Shown: piece by piece, positions 34,501 through 44,700 of the stretch
Position numbering within the stretch: the stretch's first letter is position 1
How the letters are laid out: each line of letters starts with the position of its first letter
Assembly: GCA_951804985.1 (NCBI GenBank)
Contig: OX638133.1
Coordinates: 2,996,501-3,060,500 of the forward strand
DNA: 64,000 nt
Direction of reading: 5' to 3'
DNA from: Dryomyza anilis
Taxonomy: Eukaryota > Arthropoda > Insecta > Diptera > Dryomyzidae
The notes under the pieces: model-generated
What the model was told of the DNA's origin: nothing
Databases searched by the model: none
What the model saw: only the letters and a program-made list of their open reading frames with translations
Made by a program: the position numbers and the translations under genes

Positions 34501-37500
34501 GTTTTCCAGTTTCATTTTAGTATTGTGTTTCATATATATTTTTTTTTATAAAGTTCCTTCAAATAATTTTTTTCTTTTGTTAATTTTGTTTTTTAAGCAC
34601 TTTTTTTTCATTTAAAAATTTTATTACAAACTTGTTTATTTTTTAGAACGTTTTCCAACATTATGCTTATAATTTTTATGAAATTTTTGTTTTTTTTTTG
34701 TTTGCTTATAATTGTTTTGTTATTTTTTTATTGTTTTTGTTATTTCTTTTGTTATTTTTTTTTGTTTGTTTTTTTTTTATAAATGATTTAATTTTTTACA
34801 TATTTTGAAATTTTTTTTTTGAAAACGCTGACAATTTTATTTACATTTTTCATTTATGATTTTTCATTTAAAATAATTTTGAATTTAATTTTAATAATCA
34901 GTTCAAATATATATGTATTATTTATTAATTTTATTGTATTTTTTTTCGTTATAATTATTTTAAAAAATTCAAATGATTTCAATTTAACTGTTATTCAATT
35001 TAATTAAATTTTATTTTTTACCATATTCGTTTTTTCCGATTCCTTTTTTTATTTCATAAATATTTTATCCTGTTTTTGTTCTTATTTTTGTTTATATTTA
35101 GTTTGTTATTGTTTTTATTTTTGTTGTTATTGTCAGTTAAGTTTGTTTTTTGTTTCCACATTATTGTTATTAAAAATATCGATTTTCTTTTTTGTTGATC
35201 ATTTATTTTACAATTTTCACATATTTCTCTTAATTTTAACATAATTTTTTCATAATTATGTTCATTATTTAATTTTTTATAAATATTGATTTTTTTTTCA
35301 TTTTAATTTCATTTCTAAACGTTTTAAATTATGATTTATACAATTTGAAAAAAATTTAAAATTTCTGTTTATTAATTTTTTTTAAATTAAAGCATATAAT
35401 TTGAATGATTTTGGTTAATTTAATTTCTTTTATTTTCTGTTAATTTTATTATTTGTTTACATTTTTTTCATAATTTTTAATTCTTTTTTCATTTAATTTA
35501 TCTTTTATGATTTTTAAAAAATTTACCTCAATTCAGTTTATATAACTTGACAAATATCATTTTAATTTCATTCAGAAATTCAAATTTATTATTTAACACT
35601 TATTTTGATTCGGATCTTTTATCGTTTTTAAATTTTTTAAATTGTTTAATATTTTATTTAATTGCTCAATTTAATTTAACGTCTTTGATTTCTAATTTTA
35701 GTTTCTCACTTCAGTTAAAACAAATTTGTTAACATTAATTTCATTTCATTCAATTATTTTTCATTTAATTTTTTTATTATTATTTTTTATAATTTTTTTT
35801 AATGTTTTATAATTTAAACAGAATTTTCTTCGGTTTGTTAATTTAGTTTTTTTTTTTAATTATTTTACTATTTTTTTTTTTTTTTTATAATTTTTTTTTA
35901 ATTTTTTATAATTTAAACAGAATTTTCTTCGGTTTGTTAATTTAGTTATTTTAGTTATTTAAAACGCATTATTTGTTCATCAGTTGGTTTATTTCAAGTT
36001 TTATGTTTTTGTTTATTTATTTATTTTTGTTTTATTTTATATTTATTTATTTCTTTTTTGGAGAATTTATAATTCAAATATTTTGTAAATGATGTTTTGT
36101 TACCTTTCGATTAGTTTTCATTTGTTTAATCGTTTCATTGGAAATTGATATTTTTTTTATTTCATTCAATTAATTCTTTGATTCAATTTTATTTAATTCT
36201 TACGATATTATTTCCAATTAATATAGTTTGTATTCTCTTCTTTAAAATTTTATTTAATTACATGATTTATCAATTCTTGAAAACTCAAAGTTTTTTTTTT
36301 TTTTTTTTTTTTGTTTTTTGTTCTTTCTTATTTAAAATTCAATCAATTTATTTTCATTTGATTTATTGATTTCGTTTGAGTTTGATTCATATTTTTGTTA
36401 ATTTTATCTTTGTTTAAATAATGCTGTTTTTATCATTTTATAATTTAATTTTTTTTCTCCAATAATAATTTTACCAATTAATTTTTTATATTTTGAATAT
36501 CAACTTTTATTTTTTTGTTATTTAGTTTAGTTTTTTTTTTGTATTAATTCGTGTTTCGTTTTTTTTTTTTTTTTTTGTTTTGTTTTTTTTTTTTTGATTA
36601 ATTTGCTTAAAATATATTTTTACAGTTATGTCTTAATTTTTTTTTAAGCATTTCCGATTGTTCTTTAATTATTTACAATTTTCGTTTTTTAATAATTTTC
36701 ATTTATATTATTTATTTTTTATTTTTTTTTGTCTTTTTTACTATTCTCAAGTTTGTTTTTTTCATTTTGTGTTTCAATTAAAAAATATGCTTTTTACATT
36801 AAAAATAATTTATGAAATTTTAATTTATTTCAATTTATAATTTTCTTGCTTTGTTCAATTTCTGAAATTTGAATTGATTTTATCATTTATGCGTTTCAAT
36901 TATCCAATTACTTCAAGTTTTCTTTTTTTATATTATTTTATGATTTGTATTTGCATTATTTTGAATCAGTTTATTTTAAAATACATTTTTCTCTTTTTTT
37001 TCATATTTTTATTACTTATTCAATTTTCTTTAATTTTTTACAGACAATTTTTCAATTTTTGAAGTATTGAATTTTATTTTTTTTTATTATTTTTAAATCA
37101 CATTTACGATTTTTTATGTTTTTTTATATGGAAATCTTATTTATTTCATTCAAGTTATATAAGTTTGCATAATTATTTCGATTTTGTCTATTATAATTTG
37201 AGAATACGTTTATTATTTTACTTAATTTCAATAATTTGTAATGATTTTATTAAATGATTATTTAATTATTATTCAAAATTTAATTTTAAATTTATTATTT
37301 AGTTTAATTCATTTTTATATTGTTTTATTTTATGTTTATTCATTTTATTATATTATATATTTTATTTTTTTAACATACATTTGATTTTTTGATAAATTTT
37401 ATAATTTTTTATATTCTTTTTAGTTTTAAATGATTTTATTTTATTTTTTTATTTAAAAACTAGCTGTTTATTTTATTTATATTTTAACGATTTTCAATTC

Positions 37501-38500
37501 TTTTAATTTTTTTTTTGTTAATTTCTATTTCTTTTTAATGATTAAATAATAATTATTTTAAATAACATTTTCAAAATTCTTAATTTTATCATTAAATCGT
37601 TTTTTGCTCATTTTAAGTTTTCAAATAACTTTTTTTATTTTTTCCAGTTTAAAATCCAGTTTAAAAAATTTTATTCCAAAATAGAAATTGTTTTCTTTTT
37701 TATCATTATTTTTAATTTTTTTTTAGTTTAAAATTCATATATTTTTTTGATATTTTGATTCCAAAATATAATTTTATTAAATGATTTCTATATTTTTTAT
37801 AATTTAGGTATACTTTGAATAATTATTATATATTATATTTCAATTTTAATTTGATTAAATTTCAATTTCAATTTGATATAATTTCAGTTCTTATTTATTT
37901 TTATATTTTTTTTATTTTTACCTTTTCAATTAATACAGCCCCATATGATTTTTAAAGCTACCTTTATATTTTTTTGATACTTTCATTAATTTTCATTCAG
38001 TATCTACTTAAACCTTTCATTATTTAAACCTTTAATAAGTTCTTTAAAATTTTTACTCTTGATTTTATTTGTTCAAATTAAAAAAAAAACACATTTTCAT
38101 TCGCAAATACTATTTTAATTGCAACAAACAAATTCATCTTTACAAATATTCTTTAAACATTATAACAAATATTTTCCTTAAAATATGAAGCTTTGAATAG
38201 TTTTCGATTTAGTTTTTCATAATTTAGGAATTAGGATTTTTTCATCGCCATAATATATTCAGGAATAATAAACTCAGGGAAAAACAGTTTAAAAAAATTA
38301 CAACAATGTTCTCAGATGGTCTTAAAAGGTATACCATATATAAAAACATATTACATTATATAAAAAAAAATCTTTATAAAAAAATATATGAAATGCGTTG
38401 ATCGCAAATCACATACAAAATAAAAAGAAACTTATTTGATTTATTAACTTTTGTGTTGATTCAAACATTTTTAGTTCCTTTTTTAATTTCATTTTTATTT

Positions 38501-39520
38501 AGTTTTTAAGTGATTTGTTATTTTATTTTATTTTTTTATTATTATTTTTTATTGTTGCTACATGTGTAAGATGAAAAAAGAAGAAGAAAGAGTTTGTTTT
38601 AGTTTTCATTCATGATTTGTTTCACTCTTTTCGTTGATATATATTAATTCGTTAAGTTATTGTTAAAATTCATAATTATTATTTTTATTATTCGTATTGT
38701 TCATTGCATTATTTGATTTGTTTAAATGTTATTTTTGTTATTGAAATTCATTCGAAAAATTTACTGAGAACTATATAAAAAATTATCTTTTACACATTAC
38801 CCCACATTGTAACCATCTTCAACCTGTAACACATACTTAAATCAAACTCAAACATACTACAAATTACAACAAATATACTACAAATTAATGAAAAACATAC
38901 TACAAATTAAAAACAAAATAATAGTTTTAAGCAGGCGATTAATTGTAAGTTTAATTATAATGTTTTAGATTTAGCGTTTTATATGTATTAAACAAGGAGT
39001 GTTCAAAAATTGATATGAAAATAAAAATGTCTACAAAATATATAAAAAAACATTTGTTTTATTTATGAGAAGAACTTATTTGTATTCACAATATAAATTG
39101 TAAAGTGTAAGTACTAGTATAATATTTTTTTTGTCAGATTTTCACCTTTTCTGGAGATATAAAATCTTTAAAGAACTATTATTCAACAAGGATGGTTATC
39201 CTAAACCAATATTATTTTAAATCCATTAAATTCTACTTAAAAATATATACAAAAAATTAATTCTTCCATATTTACATATTTGAATTTATTAATTTTTCAA
39301 TTTAAATTATAATTCAATTTATATTTAAATTTTAGGTAATTGGTTATAGTTCCTGTATGAACGGCAGACTCACATTTCTCCGGTTCAAATTTTGCTTTCT
39401 TCGATAACGTGTGTAGCAATCTGAATACTGGTTAAGCTTTTTTTTAATTTTGTAAATTTTTTCTAATGTGACAGACATTTTCAAATTATAAAGTTCAAGA
39501 TTTTGAAAAAATGCTCTGAA
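38501..39520. other. boundary of the T-rich domain, no gene seen
   Basis: Composition returns to ordinary AT-rich sequence. AACATACTACAAATTA repeats three times near 38853-38908. No exon was recognised. Confidence 0.4.
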
Positions 39521-39528
39521 TCAAGTGA

Positions 39529-39599
39529 GATTGATAGCGTAACGGGTAGAGCTCCGGACTTGTAGGCAGGAAATTGGGGTTCGAGTCCCCCATCAAGAT
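39529..39599 (+). tRNA. degenerate tRNA-like sequence (Thr-TGT-like), possibly a SINE head
   Basis: The A box-like TAGCGTAACGGGTAGAGC and perfect B box GGTTCGAGTCC are correctly spaced. The T arm GGGG-TTCGAGT-CCCC pairs. Five of seven acceptor pairs form (GATTGAT with ATCAAGA). The anticodon loop reads CTTGTAG, giving TGT, but its stem pairs at only three of five positions. A T run (ATTTTTATTTTTTT) follows, as for a Pol III terminator. It is most likely a pseudogene or the head of a tRNA-derived element, not a working tRNA. Confidence 0.5.
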
Positions 39600-39819
39600 T
39601 TTTATTTTTTTTTATTTATTTATTTTTTAATTGAAGTATGATTTGGTCGCTTGGCCCTGGCTAAATCTCCATTCACGAAGACATATTCAATAAGTCTTGG
39701 GTGACTTTTGGAAAAATAACAGTTATCCAAGACTTGGTAATCCAATCATGGCTGAGACTATTAAAGTTCTAATTAGCCATTCCTTGGACGGCCAAGGTTG
39801 GATATGCTTTACGCCCGTT

Positions 39820-40145
39820 GTCAAGCCTGGTGTTTTCTGCATGGGTACTAGAGCATATGTCTGTTAGTTCTGGCTGAGTCTTGGGCGAGAACTACTTAAC
39901 CGGATCTGCATATGTCACTTCTGGCTGAGTCTTGGGCAAAGGTGATTTTTCCAAGCATTGGTTTGTCAATTCTGGCTGAATCTAGGACGAGAACTACTTT
40001 ACCAAGCCTTTATTTGTCAATTCTGGCAGAGCCTTGGACGAGAACTACCTTACCAGGGCCTGATCTCCCAGTTCTGGCTGAGTCTTGGGCGAAGGTTTAT
40101 TAACCAAGCATTGGTCTGCTAGTGCTGGTTGAGTCTTCAACCCAG
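39820..40145 (+). repeat. 51-bp tandem repeat, six units, open reading frame
   Basis: The marker TGGCTGAGTCTTGGGC (with variants) occurs at 39871, 39922, 39973, 40024, 40075 and 40126, exactly 51 bp apart. Because 51 is a multiple of 3, the array stays open on the plus strand (39912-40103), giving 17-residue repeats of the type LAESWTRTTLPSL. Without an upstream exon this is read as a minisatellite, probably part of the element headed by the tRNA-like sequence at 39529. The local composition is much richer in G+C than its neighbours. Confidence 0.85.
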
Positions 40146-40289
40146 CATTTCCTATATGGGTAATCGGGGAATGGTCCACTTTCATATTGGGATCTGTTAC
40201 ATTTTCTACATTTTTTAGGACGTATTCTAACTTTTGATCGAATTTCATATGGAAATTTTAAAACAAACGTTTTTACTTTTAGATTCGAT

Positions 40290-40561
40290 ATCTTAGTACA
40301 ATAAATAATTTTTGAAATGAATTTAGACAGCTATTGATACGAAAACGATAGGGTTTTCGATAAAAACGAACCTGTCTAAAATGATATCGCTGTTTTTGTC
40401 GTTAAAGATATCGAGATGATATCATAAATGGATTTATTTTCGGTAAAAAAAATTTATTTGTTCGGAAAATTTTATTATATTCAAAAATTACAAAGAACAC
40501 GCAATTAAATATTCAAATACTTTGAGTTTTATATCTAAAATTTAACATTATTATATCGAAT
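40290..40561 (+). repeat. dispersed repeat family 3 (ATATCG/AAACGATAGGG), copy 1
   Basis: GATACGAAAACGATAGGGTT, ATATCGAGATGATATCATAA, AATGGATTTATTTTCGGTAA and TACTTTGAGTTTTATATCTA occur in the same order at 54125-54510 and in reverse complement at 49241-49543. The left part is shortened relative to those copies. Confidence 0.72.
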
Positions 40562-40859
40562 TATTATTTTTTGCAAAATGCATCACTGGTGCCGCACAAA
40601 ACAAGAACTTCTTGTTTTCATGATTTTGTTTTATCATTTTGAATTCTTTTATTATTCTTTTGATTTCTAGTCTTGCTTCATGTTCTTGCACTCGCTCATT
40701 TCTTGAGGTTTTAGTATTGTTCTTGCAATTGCGCTTCTTATCGTGCTCTTGCAAGAAAATGAGGATACTCTGCTTGCTTGATCAAAAAAAGAATTTTTGA
40801 TATTTTTGATCATCACTATTTTTATAGGAACCATTTTCTCATAAATAATTTCATTATAG

Positions 40860-41066
40860 TAAAGGGTTTTTCAATAAGAGCGCTACAAAAGTTTTTTTAA
40901 AGGGTTTTTCAACAGGGACGCTACAAAAGTAGAGCGATAGGTACAGCAAACGACGCCATATTTCTTGCCGCTCTTTTGACATTTCCCTTCAGTAAGGTTC
41001 GCCATTTCATAATGGAAAGATATACGAGCCAACAACGAGTCGAAATTATTAAAATTTACTACCGAA
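40860..41066 (+). mobile_element. DNA transposon 5'-end fragment with DUF4817-like transposase start
   Basis: AAAGGGTTTTTCAACAGGGA at about 40899 matches the arms of the foldback element at 6873. A partial duplicate of the end (AAAGGGTTTTTCAATAAGAG) sits directly before it at 40861. The frame from 41012 reads MERYTSQQRVEIIKIYY, the characteristic start of the DUF4817 helix-turn-helix in insect transposases, and then loses similarity after about 41063. Confidence 0.75.
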
Positions 41067-41541
41067 GAGAGAGAAACTTTAATAGAAATACGTCAATAAA
41101 ATTACTTTTGTAGAACCTTTTGTCTTTTGTCGTAACTATCCACTTACATTTTATTTATACGAACCATTTCTTATTTAAGAAAAGCTATGTTTTCCAAAAC
41201 TAAACTATTTTCCCTTTTCAAATCAAAAAACCCAATTTTTACTAATAAATTATTTTATTTTCCACATTTAAAATATAAATTAGTTCTCCTTAGTTGTTTG
41301 CCTTAAATTAAATTCTATCAAATGCTTAATATATAACTTGATTAAATGCACTGGTACCATTCAGTGTCATACTGTTTTGTATGTGAGCAAAGTCTTAATA
41401 AAACGTATAGCATAGTATATTAAATTAAATTGATTATTTGTTACTTATAAGGACAGCATATTTCCAGAACTAGGCTCTACCGTTCGCATGCTCTCTGTAC
41501 CTCTCTCACTCTCTGCGTCTGTCTATTTCCCTGGAGCAGCT
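41067..41541 (-). other. 3' UTR and downstream flank of the secreted-protein gene
   Basis: Follows the TAG at 41542-41544 on the minus strand. The plus-strand TTTATT at 41254-41259 is an AATAAA on the transcript strand, giving a 3' UTR of roughly 290 nt; another candidate lies near 41150. A pyrimidine-rich patch, CTCTCTCACTCTCTGCGTCT, lies at about 41501 on the plus strand. Confidence 0.4.
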
Positions 41542-41749
41542 CTAGTTTTTGTCTGTGGTTTCATTGGCTTGAGCCTCAGATGTCAGAGCGGCTGCCACAG
41601 CTACGTCCGCCATGTTGTTTGGTTCCTTCTCGGGCATATTGCTGTCGACTGCATTCGCGTTGTTATCATTCTCCGAGACGACGTTGCTGTCCCGATCGAG
41701 CAAGTAGCTGCCGCCTAGGGGTCGCGACGGTCGTCCACCATAGGAAGAG
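41542..41749 (-). CDS. secreted-protein gene, coding exon 7 with stop
   Basis: The acceptor is CGCCCCTTTTAG. It codes for SSYGGRPSRPLGGSYLLDRD, a Glu/Asp/Asn-rich stretch, VAVAAALTSEAQANETTDKN and TAG (41544-41542). The plus-strand frame at 41488-41718 is its antisense shadow. Confidence 0.86.
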
Positions 41750-44700
41750 CTAAAAGGGGCGACAGAAGAGCAAACCTTTTCTTAATGGTTTTGATCAGTT
41801 CTTCAGAAGGTCTTTGAGAAACAGCTACTCTAAGAATTCGAAAATGCTGCGCAGTTAATTCGCACCTACTGCAACTTACCTCTGCGTATCCCTGTCTCGA
41901 TTACGATCCCCCCTGTTTTCACCATTGCTGTTTGCATCTCTATTCGTATCTCTGTTGTTCCAACTCTGTCCCTTGCCGGAGTTATCGTTATTTTTATTGA
42001 TTACCGAGGAACCGCTGCCATTAGGCTGGCTGCTGTAGACAGTCTGGGATGTAACTGTGGAAGAAGACGAACCACCGCCCGCGGAATTATCGCCTGCATA
42101 GGGACAATTCAGCACTTGTACGCCGCAAGGTCTTGAGGACTGACCATACTGGGGAGGGTATTGCTCACCCGCATTTGATGGTCCATAATAGGAGGGTCGT
42201 TTGTTATAGTCGCCGCGTCCTGAACCCTGATTGTCTGCCAAACCAGGGCGACCATTGCTGCTGGGGGCAGCGTAATAACCACGTCCCGAATTGTCGTAAC
42301 CCGATTGTCCGCTGTGACAAAATGTGGGACACCGCAGGCGCACAGAGATTTATTGCAAACAGGGAGGAGCGCGTTTATCGAGAAAGTTCAAGGACCAGTA
42401 CCACAATTGCGTATAAACAGGTGTGCAATATAGTTAAATGTTTTTTTGTACAGTATATATGTTCATCCAGATTGTACATCCAGAATGTAAATGTGTGTAT
42501 TGTTGATGTTTTGTACAGTGGAGTAATGTAAGTATATGAAAAAAAGGAAAAAACGTATATAATAAACATAGTATTCGTTTTCTGGGAGCCAATTCTCGAG
42601 TTAATACGAGACATATTCATGTGACAATCAAGAAAATGTTTTCTTGATACTTGCATGGTATATAAATTAGTTATTATTGAGTTCTTTCGATAAAGCAACG
42701 AGTGCTAAATTTCCAGTGAGTATTCTTTCGAATGAAACAAAATCGAACAAAGTGGAAAATCTCGTATGCACTCGACAATTGGGCCCCTGAATATATTTGT
42801 GTTAGTGTCTCTTGATACTTAGAAATATTGTTCTTATTTAAAGGTGCTGATATTTATGCTTAATAAATAAACATGTGAAATTTTAACAGATACCAAATTT
42901 TAAAACCATAAACAAAAATAACGAAATTCATACCTTGGATAATAGCGATCGTAGTAGTCACGATCGTAACCAGAACCATATCTGCTGCTACCGCTGCCGC
43001 CACGTGGTTTTTCATAATAACGATCTGCAAAGCATAAATTATTAAATGTTCTACTTCGTAAAATAAACGTCGGCTTACCGGCTCCCTTGCTGCTGCCATA
43101 ATAGTCACCATAACGATCAGCACTAGCATAGCGATCGCGATTGTCGTATCCATAGCCACGACTCTCGCCGCGATCATAGCTGCCACGACGATCATCATAG
43201 CGATCATAACCACGTCCTTCGTAACGATCATAAGTGCGTGGTGCATAACGATCATCTCTACAAGATTTAGCAAAAAAATAATAACCGCCGTTAATGATAA
43301 ATGTAAAAAAAAGAATTGTTTTTGGGTGTGATTAACACAATTTTGCATTTCTGGTGTCTAATACAAAATGTCTAAGTACTGTGTCATATCTCGTAAAGTT
43401 ACAGAAGATATTTTCAACTTTTTAACGATAAAGTGCATACGGTGTTTAGTTCCTAAGCTATCGACTGGTTGTTTGTGACAAAACGTGTATTTGTGACAAT
43501 AAACATCATAATATCATCATCATGATCTAAATTATGATCATACCTGTCGCGCGTGTAACCGTTGTACTCATAGTAATACCTGTCATAGTCACGTTCTGCG
43601 CCACGGTAACGATCCTCGTAGCGATCGTAGCTGCTGCGTTCGCTCGGATAATACCAATTGCTACGGTCATCACCCGATCGGCTGGAGTAGCCGCCGCTGG
43701 AGTAACCGCCGCTCGAATAACTGCTGCTATAACCGCGATTGCGATCATCGGCATATCTGAAATATGGAGCACATATATATTAAAACTGGAAGTAAAAACG
43801 TATTGGACCAAGAAGCCGATCTATAAATACATATATAATTTGTTGTACATTATGCTAATAGAACACAGAAAAAAAATAATCGTCGCAAATATGGCAACCG
43901 ATATTAATTGCATTCATTAATCAATACAGCAATGAAATTCACTAATTTAATGAAAACATTTGCTATTAATATTGATTAAACCAGCAATTCCGTTTGCTAA
44001 TATAAATATGTGTACGTCAATGCAGCAAATTAATTAGTCGGCGCAGTTTCAGCAATTATATTTGTAAAAACTGCGCCGATTAAATTATTTGCTGCATTGA
44101 CGTACATGTATTCATATTAGCGAACGTAATTGCTTATATGACGAATAATGACAAATGTTTTCATTAAATTAGTGAATTTAACTGCTGGATTGATTAATGA
44201 ATGCAATTAACATCGGTTGCTATATTTACGTTGATTATTATTTCTATAAAATGACTAAGTTCCGTCTAGACTATATTTTATGGGACCTTCTACACAAAAT
44301 CATCTTCTGAGTGAAATAAAAAGGTATTTGTATCAGTTTCACAATACTGCACTGACTGAGTAATAGGCAGATCGGAAATTTTAAAAGATCGTGGATTATA
44401 AGTGAATGACCAATTTAGGTTAATAATAGCCGATAAACTCTAATAGAAATTGATCTGCGGTAATTATAAGGAACTGATCTGTCAAATCTAAGAAATTTTA
44501 TTAAAACCAGGGAACTGGGTCACCACAATTGATATAAACATGTATGATTGCTGTGGCTCTAATTTTAGCCCACAAAAAAACATCTTTCAAATCTCGCGAA
44601 TATCTGAAAATCTTCAGTGTTAAAAAATCTACGTACTATACTATCCTATACTACATACATCTTTAATTTCGTCAATCGTATTTTTCGAATTCTTGATACT

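Larger units (their letters stand above)
25800..38500 (+). repeat. 12.7-kb T-rich, strand-asymmetric low-complexity domain
   Basis: The plus strand is overwhelmingly T, with A next and very little G or C. TTTTTA, AATTTCAGTT and ATTTTTAATT recur in endless variants. It holds the 92-bp array (26341-27600), a family-1 MITE (29576-29812), an AAAAAGTTTGTT array (31385-31510), and local duplications of several sizes: about 77 bp at 32153/32230, about 320 bp at 32340/32660, 60 bp at 33351/33411, 99 bp at 35821/35920. All open frames inside are short and F/L/I/Y-rich, as expected from composition; no gene is supported. A short normal-composition island lies at 31540-31740. Confidence 0.85.

Noticed and set aside
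31788..37062. Many 60-120-codon plus ORFs rich in Phe, Leu, Ile and Tyr
   Set aside because: Expected from T-rich composition; no start contexts, splice sites or conserved motifs.
41488..41718. Plus-strand ORF of 76 codons
   Set aside because: Antisense shadow of the last exon of the secreted-protein gene.
42860..43811. Long minus-strand ORFs (162 and 94 codons), Ala/Ile/Val/Met-rich
   Set aside because: These are shifted frames of the Tyr-Asp-Arg repeat exons and run through intron sequence; the spliced frame with consistent phases is the coding one.
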